Below, piece by piece: positions 31,377 through 40,858 of a stretch of DNA of 43,559 bases. Every line of letters starts with the position of its first letter. The first letter of the stretch is position 1. This stretch comes from Mageeibacillus sp. UBA1212. Lineage in GTDB: Bacteria; Bacillota; Clostridia; UBA1212. The notes under the pieces were generated by a model. The model was not told the origin of the DNA. It did no database searches and was given only the letters and a program-made list of their open reading frames with translations. The stretch spans positions 1 to 43,559 of the forward strand of contig DBXM01000033.1 of NCBI GenBank assembly GCA_002309655.1, in the 5' to 3' direction. Made by a program: the position numbers and the translations under genes.

Positions 31377-32960
31377 ATGGAAAACGCGGATTACAAAATT
31401 GTCTCGAATAAAACGATCCAGCGCAGGAAGTACTTCATCACGTTCGCTTCCTTTTTCGCCGCGCTCGCCGTTGTGATCGCGATTTTTTCGCTTACTGTTG
31501 GCAGAAAGACCGACGACTGGATCGACGGAAAGGCGGGCTACGCCAGGTCGTCCGTGTTCCCGTTCGTTTTTACGGAGAACGACAGCCTATACCTTCTTGA
31601 CAGCAGTCTCACGGTTCACGACGTGGACAACAACGTCAAGAACGTCGCCTTCGACCCTCAGCTCGGTAAGGTCTACTACATCTACACGCCCACAGAGGAG
31701 CTTTTTGAGTACTCGGTTAAAGACGGAACACGGCTGAAACTCTGCGGAGACGTGGCTTCGTATATTCTTTTCAAGGAGCGCACGTTTATTCCGTACGTCA
31801 CACCCGACGGCGCGATAAAGGTCTACTCGTTTAATTCGAAGGCCAGCACCGAGCTCAGGCAGGCGGTCAGTTCAGGCGGCGACGACAGTCAGAACGGCTT
31901 TAACCCTCTGCTTCCTGTCGCGGGCACCGGTGAGATAGTTTTCTTCGACAACTTTAACCGGGCCGAAGGCACCGCTTCTCTGAAGCTTTGGCGTACCGGC
32001 GGAAGCGTTACAAGGATCTCTGAGAGAGTTCTTTATGCGAAGGGAGTCGTCATCTGGAAGGACGACTCTGCGGTCAGCTTTTACGAAAGCACCGGACTTA
32101 CCGTCTATTCCAAGTACGGCAAGACTTTTTCCGCAGGCGAGAGTTGGACCGAGGTTAGGCCGCTCTACAAAGAAGAAAACGTGTACGGCGTGGATTTCGT
32201 GAAGGAGTACGGCGACAACGAAGGCTTGAGGTTTATTTACGGCGACTCCGAAAAGCACCCGGGCCTAAAGACGCTTCTATCATTGAGGCCTCTTATTTCC
32301 GGAATCGATACCACCGAGATCTTCGATGGATTCTCCGAGATAATCGGTTACAGCGAGGAGAGCGAGACGGTCATATTCACGACCGAGGACGGCGGCGGAG
32401 TCAACGTCTACTGCTCGCAGAAGGGCCGCAAGACGAAACTGATCACCAAGTGTGACGTTAACGACAAGCTTTTCTACTGCGCTTCGTCTGATCTGCTCTT
32501 CGTGACTTCAAGCGACAGCGTGGTTTCGGCGATAGATATTTTCGACAAATCCGCTTCTAAATACGTTGTCGGCAGCAACGCGGAGAGTATCATTCCTTAT
32601 CTCAGGAAACCCTACGTGATCCTAAAGGACAAAAACGGCTCCGAAAATACGATCGTGCTCAGCTATAACCTTCAAGAAGAGTTCCCGGTTGAGGAGACCA
32701 GGCTTTACGGAAAGAGCGACAGCGTCTACCTGATGATGCGGGAGACCGGAACCGAATTCGTGTCGCTCGACCTTGTCAGTGGCGATTCGATCAAAAGGAT
32801 TGCGAATTCCTGCGGCAGTGCGAGCGTGGTTTTCGACAAGACGGTCGAGAACGTGATCTTCTGGAACGGATCAGAGCTCTGCGTCTATTCGGACGGAAAG
32901 ATCACCAAGATTCCGGGTTTTGAAAATGAAATCGTTCCCGCGGAAGTGATCGCGTCTTAA
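31377..32960 (+). CDS. Hypothetical bitopic membrane protein with beta-rich extracellular domain
   Basis: Not recognised. The 527-residue product has a short basic cytosolic N-terminus, one transmembrane helix (about 21-41) and a long extracellular region. That region has many short beta-strand-like segments repeating a pattern of hydrophobic strand, Asp/Gly turn and strand (for example DSLYLLDSS, KVYYIYTP, GAIKVYSFNS, GEIVFFDNFN), which suggests a beta-propeller. No catalytic motif is visible. The ATG lacks a good ribosome binding site, so the exact start is uncertain. It sits between metA and a glycosidase gene, probably on the metA transcript. Confidence 0.65.
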   Translation: MENADYKIVSNKTIQRRKYFITFASFFAALAVVIAIFSLTVGRKTDDWIDGKAGYARSSVFPFVFTENDSLYLLDSSLTVHDVDNNVKNVAFDPQLGKVYYIYTPTEELFEYSVKDGTRLKLCGDVASYILFKERTFIPYVTPDGAIKVYSFNSKASTELRQAVSSGGDDSQNGFNPLLPVAGTGEIVFFDNFNRAEGTASLKLWRTGGSVTRISERVLYAKGVVIWKDDSAVSFYESTGLTVYSKYGKTFSAGESWTEVRPLYKEENVYGVDFVKEYGDNEGLRFIYGDSEKHPGLKTLLSLRPLISGIDTTEIFDGFSEIIGYSEESETVIFTTEDGGGVNVYCSQKGRKTKLITKCDVNDKLFYCASSDLLFVTSSDSVVSAIDIFDKSASKYVVGSNAESIIPYLRKPYVILKDKNGSENTIVLSYNLQEEFPVEETRLYGKSDSVYLMMRETGTEFVSLDLVSGDSIKRIANSCGSASVVFDKTVENVIFWNGSELCVYSDGKITKIPGFENEIVPAEVIAS

Positions 32961-33014
32961 GCGCGCGTTTCCGGGATTTATAATTGCTTTTGAATTGACA
33001 GGCAGGGAGGGTAT

Positions 33015-36000
33015 ATGGATTTTATCAAATGTGTTAACGAGGGACAGGAAGGCTACGGCGGCATTCCGTTTTGGAGCTGGAACGACAGGCTCGAGCCGGA
33101 GGAACTGCGGCGTCAGATTCGCGGTATGCACGAGCTCGGAATGAAGGGCTACTTTATGCACGCCCGCGGCGGTCTCGAGACCGAATACCTAAGCGACGAA
33201 TGGTTCGAGTGCGTCGACGCCTGCATCGACGAGGGCAAGAAGCTCGGAATGGAGAGCTGGTCCTACGATGAAAATGGCTGGCCAAGCGGGTTCGGCGGCG
33301 GTATTGTTCTTGACGATCCTAAGAACTTCGCGTCGTTCCTGACCTACAAAGAGTTTGACGAATTTCCCGAGCTCAAGCCCGAGAACGCTCCCGAAGTCAG
33401 GCCTCTCTCGGTTTATACAGTTGCGATTGACGGCGACGGGAACGCGACTTATAAAAGAGTCGAAGCGCCTGTCGAAGGTTACACCGGCAAATACTGCGCG
33501 GTCATGCAGAACTACGACAGCTCATACGTCGACGTTCTTGACGAAAAGGTGATTGCGAAATTCATCGATTGCACTCACGAGGAGTACAAGAAGCGGACCG
33601 GAGACGAGTTTGGCAAGGCAATGCCCGGATTCTTCACCGACGAGCCTCAGTACTACAGGTACGCGACTCCGTGGTCGACCGTGATTCCCGCTAAATTCAG
33701 TGAAAAATACGGATACGACCCGTTCGACGGACTGATAGCTCTGTTCAGGAATTTCGACGGCGCCCGCGAGTTCAGATACGACTACTACTATCTATGCCAC
33801 GAGCTTTTCATCGAGGCGTTCCCGAAGCAGATCTACGACTGGTGCGAAAGGAACGGCGCTCAGCTCACTGGCCACGCGGTTGAGGAATCGATGCTGAACG
33901 GTCAGATGTGGTGCTGCGGCGGCGTGATGCCTTTCTATGAATTTGAGCACATGCCGGGAATGGACTACCTCGGCAGGAACGTCGGGAACGACCTCGCCCC
34001 GAAGCAGCTCGGCTCGGTCGCGGCGCAGCTCGGCAAAAAGAAAGTGCTCACCGAGACGTTCGCGTGCTGCGGCTGGGACGTCTCGCCGACTGAACTTAAA
34101 AGGATCGCAGACCTTCAGTACGCGTCCGGCATTAACGTGATGTGCCACCATTTGTACGCGTATTCGATAAGAGGCCAGCGGAAGAGAGACTACCCCGCGA
34201 ATTATTCGGAACACCTTCCGTGGCAGAACGCTTTCGGCGATTTCGTCAAATACTACAACCGCCTCGGCTTCGCGCTCTCCCTCGGTGAGGAAGAAGTCAA
34301 CACGCTGATTATCCACCCGATGCACAGCGCCTACCTCGACTATATGCGCGAGCCTGACAGGGCAACAACCGCGGAGCTCGACGACGCACTCGTGAGCATC
34401 ATGAACTACTTCTCCGACCGCCAGATGTCGTACCATTTCGGCGACGAAGTAATCATGAGGCGGCACGGCTCGGTTGACGGAAATTCCCTGAAAATAGGCA
34501 AACAGTCGTACAAGTTCGTTGTGCTGCCGAAGATTTACTCGCTGGATTCATCGACGGCTTCTCTTCTTAAGGAGTTCATCGCGAACGGCGGAAAGGTGCT
34601 TCTTTTCGACTCGGCTCCCGACAGAATCGACGGCAGGGTCGCGGATCTTTCGTGGCTGAAATCGACCGTTACTCTCGATGAGATCGAGAAGGTCAATCAG
34701 GCAAGCGTCAGAGGACAGGCAGGCGAGATTCCGGGCGGCGTCAAGCTTATGACCAGAAACACGCCGTTCGGAAAGCTCTTCTTCATCACGAACGTCAGCG
34801 GAACCGACTACCCGCACGCAAACATATATTTCGCCGGCGTGAACGGCCTTAAGGAGATATCTCTTGAAGAGGACGACTGGCAGTCGGGAAAAGCGGTAAA
34901 AGAGAGCGGATTTATCAACTCCAATTCGATTCACGGCGGCGGTCTTATAAAAACTTCGTTTGCGAGCGGCAAATCGAGGCTTTACATTGAGCACCCCGAA
35001 ACCGATAAAGCTGCGCCCGCTGAAAAGAACCTTGACGCTAAAGAAGGCGTTGAAGCAAGGAAAATTGAAGGCGAGTGGAGATTTAAAGAACTTCCAGAGA
35101 ACCAGCTGACGCTCGACTACGCCTGCGTCTCGTTTGACGGCGGAAAGACATACGAAGAGCCCAAGCCTGTAATCAGGATTTTTGACGAGTTGTTGAGAGC
35201 GCGCTTCGAGGGACTTCTCACTTTGAAGTTCTTCTTCGACGTCGAGGATATTCCCGGAACGCTTAAGATCTGCGCAGAGCCGCTTAAATACGTTTCTGTT
35301 CAGTTGAACGGCGAGGAGATAGTTCCGAACGGCGAACACCGGCTCGACGTCAGCTTCCTTGTTTTCGACATCTCCGGGAAGACCGTCAAAGGCCGCAACG
35401 AGATCGTTTTCCGCTTCGACTATTTCCAGCGCGATTACGTCTACCACGTGCTCTACGGCAACGTTATGGAGTCCCTCAGAAACTGCCTCGCCTTCGACAC
35501 CGAGGTCGAGTGCTGCTACCTGTACGGAAGCTTCGAGGTCAAAACGCCGGGAACTTTTAACGACGGACCGCGCAACAGTATCGAGTACAGGGGACCGTTC
35601 ACGCTTGTAAAGCAGCGTCCGACGGTCGATATTCACGACCTCGTGAGGAGCGGCTATCCGTTCTACGCGGGCAAGATAAGAGTCGCAAAGAAGTTCACGG
35701 CGGACGGAATCGATTCACCGGAGCTTTATATCAACGGCAGATTCTCGTACGCGGACGTGAGCGTGAACGGTCGCCACGTAAAGCGGCTGATGTTCACGAA
35801 CCACTGCGACATTTCCGGCTTCGTAAAGCCGGGCGTGAACGTTCTCGGACTCGAGCTCTGCAACAGTAACAGAAACCTTCTCGGTCCGCACCACTTCCTG
35901 GATCCCGAGCCGTACGCGCTGGGTCCGGTAACGTTCTCGCTGGAGAATATGTGGCACGACGGAAAATGCGACCTCTTTACTGACAGATACGCCTTCGTCA

Positions 36001-36029
36001 GGTACGGAGCGGACGCGGAGATTAAATAA
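33015..36029 (+). CDS. Large glycoside hydrolase, GH106 (alpha-L-rhamnosidase)-like
   Basis: A 1,004-residue protein without signal peptide, so likely cytosolic. The N-terminal catalytic part opens with GIPFWSWNDRLEPEELRRQI and contains GYFMHARGG, SYDENGWPSGFGGG, FFTDEP, HAVEESM and TETFACCGWD. These are typical of the GH106-like barrel hydrolases of gut bacteria. The C-terminal about 350 residues are beta-sandwich and carbohydrate-binding-like (LYINGRFSYADVSVNGRHV). Candidate catalytic acids are the Glu in FFTDEP and in HAVEES, but I cannot assign them firmly. Substrate is probably rhamnose- or other deoxyhexose-containing oligosaccharides. ATG with GGGAGGG. It lies 13 bases before ruvC, so the repair genes may be read through from here. 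Confidence 0.75.
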   Translation: MDFIKCVNEGQEGYGGIPFWSWNDRLEPEELRRQIRGMHELGMKGYFMHARGGLETEYLSDEWFECVDACIDEGKKLGMESWSYDENGWPSGFGGGIVLDDPKNFASFLTYKEFDEFPELKPENAPEVRPLSVYTVAIDGDGNATYKRVEAPVEGYTGKYCAVMQNYDSSYVDVLDEKVIAKFIDCTHEEYKKRTGDEFGKAMPGFFTDEPQYYRYATPWSTVIPAKFSEKYGYDPFDGLIALFRNFDGAREFRYDYYYLCHELFIEAFPKQIYDWCERNGAQLTGHAVEESMLNGQMWCCGGVMPFYEFEHMPGMDYLGRNVGNDLAPKQLGSVAAQLGKKKVLTETFACCGWDVSPTELKRIADLQYASGINVMCHHLYAYSIRGQRKRDYPANYSEHLPWQNAFGDFVKYYNRLGFALSLGEEEVNTLIIHPMHSAYLDYMREPDRATTAELDDALVSIMNYFSDRQMSYHFGDEVIMRRHGSVDGNSLKIGKQSYKFVVLPKIYSLDSSTASLLKEFIANGGKVLLFDSAPDRIDGRVADLSWLKSTVTLDEIEKVNQASVRGQAGEIPGGVKLMTRNTPFGKLFFITNVSGTDYPHANIYFAGVNGLKEISLEEDDWQSGKAVKESGFINSNSIHGGGLIKTSFASGKSRLYIEHPETDKAAPAEKNLDAKEGVEARKIEGEWRFKELPENQLTLDYACVSFDGGKTYEEPKPVIRIFDELLRARFEGLLTLKFFFDVEDIPGTLKICAEPLKYVSVQLNGEEIVPNGEHRLDVSFLVFDISGKTVKGRNEIVFRFDYFQRDYVYHVLYGNVMESLRNCLAFDTEVECCYLYGSFEVKTPGTFNDGPRNSIEYRGPFTLVKQRPTVDIHDLVRSGYPFYAGKIRVAKKFTADGIDSPELYINGRFSYADVSVNGRHVKRLMFTNHCDISGFVKPGVNVLGLELCNSNRNLLGPHHFLDPEPYALGPVTFSLENMWHDGKCDLFTDRYAFVRYGADAEIK

Positions 36030-36042
36030 CCGGAGTTTAGAT

Positions 36043-36528
36043 ATGCTGATTTTGGGAATTGACCCGGGTTTTGCGATAACGGGCTACGGCGTGGTGGACC
36101 ACACCGCCAACAAGTTTACCGTGATCGACTACGGAGTCGTGAATACGAAGGCCGGCGAGCTCTTTTCGTCCAGGCTCGAACAGATCGACGCGAAGATTGG
36201 CGAGATCGTCGAGAAGTACAGACCGGACGCAATGGCGATCGAGGAGCTGTTCTTCAACAACAACGCTAAGACCGCTATCATGGCCGCTCACGGAAGAGGC
36301 GTCGCGCTTCTGGCCTGTTCGAAAAGAGGAGTTCCGTGCTACGAGTACACGCCGCTCCAGGTCAAGCAGAACGTCGTAGGCTACGGAAGGGCGGAGAAAA
36401 AACAGGTGCAACAGATGGTGAAGGTCATTCTGAACCTTCGTGAGATTCCGAAGCCGGACGACGCCGCGGACGCGCTGGCGATTGCAATCTGCCACGCGCA
36501 TTCGATGCTTACCGCCGAAAGGGTTTGA
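36043..36528 (+). CDS. ruvC: Crossover junction endodeoxyribonuclease RuvC
   Basis: Resolves Holliday junctions with RuvAB. The 161-residue protein has the acidic residues expected of the RNase H fold: D7 (GIDPG), a Glu in AIEELFFNNNAKTA (about 67-68), and the C-terminal pair in DDAADALAIA (D140, D143). ATG with CGGAG upstream. First of a ruvC-ruvA-ruvB run. Confidence 0.96.
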   Translation: MLILGIDPGFAITGYGVVDHTANKFTVIDYGVVNTKAGELFSSRLEQIDAKIGEIVEKYRPDAMAIEELFFNNNAKTAIMAAHGRGVALLACSKRGVPCYEYTPLQVKQNVVGYGRAEKKQVQQMVKVILNLREIPKPDDAADALAIAICHAHSMLTAERV

Positions 36529-36567
36529 GTGAACGCCGCCTACGGCTATTTACAAGGAGATTGAGAC

Positions 36568-37173
36568 ATGTTTGATTTCATCAGGGGATTCGTCGCGTCA
36601 AGACAGCCGGAATACGTTGTCATCGACGTGGGCGGCGTGGGATTCAGAATATACACTTCGATGACGTCGGTCGGAGCCTGCGAAGAGGGCGAGACGGCTA
36701 CGTTTTTTACCTATTTGTCGGTAAAAGAAGACGATATAACTCTCTTCGGGTTTACGTCGCCGCAGGAGCTTGACACGTTTAAAATGCTTCTCGACGTGTC
36801 CGGTGTCGGTCCGAAGCTGGCTGTTTCCGTGCTCTCGCAGATGACCGTTACAGATTTCTCGATGGCGGTGGCGAGCGGGAACCATAAAGCAATTTCCAAG
36901 ATCAAGGGAATAGGGCCGAAGACAGCGCAGAGGATCGTTCTTGAGCTGAAGGACAAAATCAGTTCTAGCGCCTCGGCAGAACCCGATAACGGGACCGGCG
37001 ATATTTCCACAGCGGGCTTGTTCGGAACCGATCCGGTCTACGACGAGGCCGTGGAGGCTCTGATGGTGCTCGGTTACAACCAGCAGAAAGCGAGAGCGCA
37101 GGTCGGTAGCGTTTACAGAGCTGGAATGACCCTCGAACAGGTCGTGAAGGACGCGCTCGCCGCCGGCAGGTAA
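36568..37173 (+). CDS. ruvA: Holliday junction branch migration protein RuvA
   Basis: Junction-recognition tetramer for RuvB. The 201-residue protein has the N-terminal OB fold (YVVIDVGGVGFRIYT), two helix-hairpin-helix motifs (VSGVGPKLA and IKGIGPKTAQRI), and a C-terminal RuvB-binding domain (DEAVEALMVLGYN). ATG with AAGGAGA. Confidence 0.97.
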   Translation: MFDFIRGFVASRQPEYVVIDVGGVGFRIYTSMTSVGACEEGETATFFTYLSVKEDDITLFGFTSPQELDTFKMLLDVSGVGPKLAVSVLSQMTVTDFSMAVASGNHKAISKIKGIGPKTAQRIVLELKDKISSSASAEPDNGTGDISTAGLFGTDPVYDEAVEALMVLGYNQQKARAQVGSVYRAGMTLEQVVKDALAAGR

Positions 37174-37215
37174 ATTTAATTTTACTAAAAGAGGAATGTT
37201 CCGCAAGGAGGGACA

Positions 37216-38226
37216 ATGGATAACGAAAGAATAACGACAGGCGACTTTCTGAGAGAAGACGAATTTGAAGCCACTATAAGACCGAGGAGGTTTGACGAGT
37301 ACGTCGGCCAGACCCAGGTCAAGAAGAATCTTTCAGTTTTTATAGAGGCTGCCAAGAAACGCGGTGAAGCGCTTGACCACGTGCTTTTGTACGGTCCGCC
37401 CGGACTCGGAAAGACGACGCTCGCGGGTATTATCGCTTCGGAAATGGGCGTCAACATAAGAATAACCTCAGGCCCCGCGATCGAAAAGGCCGCGGACATA
37501 GCCGGAATCTTGTCGAACCTCAACGAGATGGACGTCCTCTTCATCGACGAGATTCACCGCCTCAACAAATCAGTTGAAGAGATTCTCTACCCGGCCATGG
37601 AGGACTTTTCGTTCGACATTATCATGGGCAAGGGTCCGGCGGCACGCTCGCTGAGAATCGACCTGCCGAAATTCACGCTGATCGGCGCCACCACCAGAGC
37701 CGGACTTCTCTCTGCGCCTTTGAGAGACCGTTTCGGCGTCATCAACAGGCTCGAGCTTTACTCGACCGAAGAACTGATGCTCATAGTCAGAAGGACCGCC
37801 GGCATTCTTAAGTTCGCGATCAGCGAGGAGGGCGCCAGGGAAATCGCGAAGCGTTCCAGAGGCACGCCTAGAATCGCGAACAGGCTCGTTAAAAGGGCCC
37901 GCGACTTTGCCGAGGTTTACGGAAGCGACGTTATCTCCGAGGATATCGCGAAGACGGCGCTTAAGGCGCTGGATATCGACTCCCTCGGCCTCGACCTTGT
38001 GGACAGGAACGTGCTTCTCTGCATCATTAAAAAGTTCGGCGGCGGTCCGGTTGGTCTTGAGACCCTCTCAGCAGCCACCGGCGAGGACGTCACGACGATC
38101 GAGGACGTTTACGAGCCGTATCTCCTGCAGCTCGGTTTTATCAACAAGACTCCGCGGGGACGCGTTGCAACGCCGGCCGCTTACAAGCATCTTGGAATAC
38201 CTTTTTCGGAAAATGGAAAGAACTGA
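37216..38226 (+). CDS. ruvB: Holliday junction branch migration ATPase RuvB
   Basis: AAA+ motor driving branch migration. The 336-residue product has the IRPRRFDEYVGQ opening, Walker A GPPGLGKTT (60-68), Walker B FIDEIHRL, sensor-1 GATTRAG, the arginine-finger region PLRDRFG, and the C-terminal winged helix (RTPRGRVATPAAYKHLG-like). ATG with AAGGAGGG. Its last 14 bases overlap the start of ecfA1. Confidence 0.97.
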   Translation: MDNERITTGDFLREDEFEATIRPRRFDEYVGQTQVKKNLSVFIEAAKKRGEALDHVLLYGPPGLGKTTLAGIIASEMGVNIRITSGPAIEKAADIAGILSNLNEMDVLFIDEIHRLNKSVEEILYPAMEDFSFDIIMGKGPAARSLRIDLPKFTLIGATTRAGLLSAPLRDRFGVINRLELYSTEELMLIVRRTAGILKFAISEEGAREIAKRSRGTPRIANRLVKRARDFAEVYGSDVISEDIAKTALKALDIDSLGLDLVDRNVLLCIIKKFGGGPVGLETLSAATGEDVTTIEDVYEPYLLQLGFINKTPRGRVATPAAYKHLGIPFSENGKN

Positions 38227-39124
38227 CGGATTCATCGTTTTCGACAACGTTTCATACGAATATCCGGGAGCCGAAGAGGAAATTTCCGGCGACGTAAAGA
38301 ACGACACACCGGAAACCGGGAACACCGGTGCGGGGCGTAAATATGCCGTCTCGGGCCTCAATTTTCACGTAAACAAAGGCGAATTTGTATGCATTCTGGG
38401 CAGGAACGGATCCGGCAAGTCGACGATCGCGCGCCTTATGAACGCGCTTATTTTGCCGACCGAAGGGCACGTGTACGTCGACGGCGAAGATACCGCGGAG
38501 ACGAAGGACCTCTGGGAGATCAGGCGTAAGGTCGGAATGTGCTTCCAGAATCCGGACAACCAGATTATCGCGACTTCGGTTGAAGAGGACGTGGCTTTCG
38601 GACTCGAAAATATCGGTGTTGAACGTGAAGAGATGATCGAACGCGTCAACGAGGCGCTTAGAGTTTGCGGAATCGAAAAGTACCGCAAAACTGAGCCGCA
38701 CCTTCTTTCAGGCGGTCAGAAGCAGCGTGTGGCCGTAGCGGGAATTCTCGCCATGAAGCCTTCCTGCATCGTTCTCGACGAGTCCACCGCGATGCTCGAC
38801 CCCAAGGGCCGGAAGAGCGTTCTCGAAATTGTAACCAAGCTCAACAAGGAAGACGGTATAACCGTGATTCTGATCACGCATCACATGGACGAGACTGCCG
38901 GGTGCGACAGAATCTATCTGATAAACGAAGGAACGGTCGTCAAAGAGGGAACTCCGAAGGAGATTTTTTCCGACAGGGATACCGTTCTCGGACTCGGCCT
39001 TGAGCTTCCGCCCACGGCGGAGCTTTTTTCGCGCCTGAAATCGGAGGGCGTGAACGTTCCCGACGCGGTGCTGGGAATTGACGAAGGCGTCAGCGTTCTT
39101 TTAAATCTCGCCGGCAAGGATTGA
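38213..39124 (+). CDS. ecfA1: Energy-coupling factor transporter ATPase EcfA1
   Basis: One of two ABC ATPases that power vitamin-type ECF importers on the cytosolic face. The ATG at 38213 starts 14 bases before the ruvB stop and gives 303 residues. Motifs: Walker A GRNGSGKST (63-71), Q-loop FQNPDNQ, signature LSGGQKQR, Walker B CIVLDEST and switch HHMDE. Residues about 20-43 are an acidic, Gly/Thr-rich insertion between the first strands, longer than usual. The overlap implies coupled translation with ruvB. A longer frame reaching back into ruvB is rejected because it lacks ABC homology. Confidence 0.94.
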   Translation: MERTDGFIVFDNVSYEYPGAEEEISGDVKNDTPETGNTGAGRKYAVSGLNFHVNKGEFVCILGRNGSGKSTIARLMNALILPTEGHVYVDGEDTAETKDLWEIRRKVGMCFQNPDNQIIATSVEEDVAFGLENIGVEREEMIERVNEALRVCGIEKYRKTEPHLLSGGQKQRVAVAGILAMKPSCIVLDESTAMLDPKGRKSVLEIVTKLNKEDGITVILITHHMDETAGCDRIYLINEGTVVKEGTPKEIFSDRDTVLGLGLELPPTAELFSRLKSEGVNVPDAVLGIDEGVSVLLNLAGKD

Positions 39125-39133
39125 TTTGGTATT

Positions 39134-39994
39134 ATGTCTTTATCGCTTGAAAACGTAACTTTCACATATATGCCCAAGACGCCGTTCGAGAAGACCGCAA
39201 TTAACGACGTCAGTTTGACTATTGAATCCGGTGAGTTCACCGCGATCATCGGGCATACCGGGTCAGGAAAGACCACGCTTCTCCAGCACTTTAACGGCCT
39301 GCTGCAGCCCGACAAGAACAAAGGCAGCGTTTACGTTGACGGCGAAAAGATCACAAAAAAGAACTTAAGAGACGTCAGAATGAAGGTCGGGTACGTGTTT
39401 CAGTATCCCGAGCACCAGCTTTTTGAAGAGACGGTTTTTAAGGATATCGCGTTCGGGCTGAAGCGGCTCAAGCTTTCGGATGAAGAAACGAGAGAGCGCG
39501 TACTGGCGGCGGCGAAGACTGTTGAACTTGACGAGGCGCTTCTTGAACGCAGCGTTTTCGAGCTTTCCGGCGGCGAGAAGAGACGTGTCGCTATCTGCGG
39601 CGTTATCGTTACAAATCCGAAATATCTGCTTTTAGACGAACCGGCCAGCGGACTCGACCCTCAGGGCAAGAGAGAGATCATGAAACTTCTCAAGAGCCTC
39701 AACGAGCGCGGCATTACGATCGTTTTTATATCCCACAGCATGGATGACGTTGCCGAGAACGCGAGACGCGTCGTTATCGTGAACGACGGCCGCATCGGCC
39801 TTGACGGCACGCCTTACGAAGTTTTCAAGAACCGTGAGCTTCTTACGACCTGGGGGCTGGACGTTCCCGAAGTGACTAAACTTTTCGACAATTTTGCCCG
39901 CGAGTCGGGAATGGACATTCCTCACGTAATCAAGGTGTCCGAAGGCGTCGAGCTTGTCCGGAAGCTTCAGGCGGAAGGGAGGCTCGCGCAATGA
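39134..39994 (+). CDS. ecfA2: Energy-coupling factor transporter ATPase EcfA2
   Basis: Partner ATPase of EcfA1. The 286-residue protein has Walker A GHTGSGKTT, Q-loop FQYPEHQLFEE, signature ELSGGEKRR, Walker B YLLLDEP and the switch histidine in FISHSMDD. The PEHQLF form of the Q-loop is characteristic of EcfA2. The ATG has only a weak ribosome binding site and lies nine bases after ecfA1. It overlaps ecfT by four bases (ATGA). Confidence 0.96.
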   Translation: MSLSLENVTFTYMPKTPFEKTAINDVSLTIESGEFTAIIGHTGSGKTTLLQHFNGLLQPDKNKGSVYVDGEKITKKNLRDVRMKVGYVFQYPEHQLFEETVFKDIAFGLKRLKLSDEETRERVLAAAKTVELDEALLERSVFELSGGEKRRVAICGVIVTNPKYLLLDEPASGLDPQGKREIMKLLKSLNERGITIVFISHSMDDVAENARRVVIVNDGRIGLDGTPYEVFKNRELLTTWGLDVPEVTKLFDNFARESGMDIPHVIKVSEGVELVRKLQAEGRLAQ

Positions 39995-40794
39995 GAATTT
40001 CTCTCGGAAGATTCGTGCCGGGCGATTCCGTCATCCACAGAGCCGACCCGCGAACCAAACTCATCTGGACGATTGTGATGATGGTCCTTGTGCTCATGTG
40101 TTCCTCCTGGTGGCAGTATCTTGTCGCCGCGGTATTCGTTATCGGCTGCTTTGCCGCCTCGGGAATCTCATTTAAGTATATTCTGATGAGTCTTCGCCCG
40201 ATAATGCTGCTGCTCGCGATAACCGTTATATTCAACCTGCTTTTCTTTAAAGGAACCGACGTACTTTTTACGCTCGGGAAGCTCACGGTCTACAAGGAAG
40301 GCGTGCTGCAGAGCCTCAAAACGATTATAAGGGTTTCGCTGCTGATTATTTCCGCCTCGCTTCTGACTTACACGACGTCGTCGGTCGCGATAACGGACGG
40401 CATGGAGTCGCTGATGAGGCCGCTTGCGAAGATCGGATTCCCGGCCCACGAGGTTGCTATGATGATGAGTATCGCTCTAAGATTTGTGCCGACGTTCGCG
40501 GACGAGACCGACAAAATAATGAAGGCGCAGGCGGCAAGAGGCGCGGACTTTGATTCGCGAAACTTTTTCAAGAAGATCAAGAGCTACGTGCCGGTGTTGA
40601 TTCCGTTGTTTGTAGGAGCGTTTAAGAGCGCCGAGGACATGGCCACCGCTATGGAGTCAAGGTGCTATAAAGGCGGGAAGGGCAGAACGAGATACAAGGT
40701 CCTGAAGTTCTCCTCTGCCGATTTGATCTTGCTTATTGCGACAACCGTCTTCACGGCTGCGATAATCTTAATGAAATTTGTTTTCAAGATATAA
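39991..40794 (+). CDS. ecfT: Energy-coupling factor transporter transmembrane protein EcfT
   Basis: Membrane scaffold linking S-components to EcfA1/EcfA2. The 267-residue product has about five helices and the two coupling-helix motifs: AARG (in QAARGADFDSR) and the second motif as ESRCYKGG. It overlaps ecfA2 by four bases. No S-component gene adjoins the module, which fits a shared, group II module; QueT at 16479 is one candidate client. Confidence 0.95.
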   Translation: MRISLGRFVPGDSVIHRADPRTKLIWTIVMMVLVLMCSSWWQYLVAAVFVIGCFAASGISFKYILMSLRPIMLLLAITVIFNLLFFKGTDVLFTLGKLTVYKEGVLQSLKTIIRVSLLIISASLLTYTTSSVAITDGMESLMRPLAKIGFPAHEVAMMMSIALRFVPTFADETDKIMKAQAARGADFDSRNFFKKIKSYVPVLIPLFVGAFKSAEDMATAMESRCYKGGKGRTRYKVLKFSSADLILLIATTVFTAAIILMKFVFKI

Positions 40795-40798
40795 AAAA

Positions 40799-40838
40799 GT
40801 CCGCGGCCGGAATCAATCAAGGCTGCGGACATTTTTTG
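40799..40838. terminator. Bidirectional terminator between ecfT and the GH99-like lipoprotein
   Basis: GTCCGCGGCC (40799-40808) and GGCTGCGGAC (40821-40830) pair with one mismatch. The plus strand continues ATTTTTTG and the minus strand ACTTTTTTAT, so it can end both convergent genes. Confidence 0.83.
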
Positions 40839-40858
40839 CTATAAATAGTCAAATAATA

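Noticed and set aside
37907..38212. Upstream extension of ecfA1 by about 100 codons inside ruvB
   Set aside because: The extension is out of frame with ruvB, is Arg/Ser-rich with no ABC homology, and the protein match begins only at the ATG at 38213.
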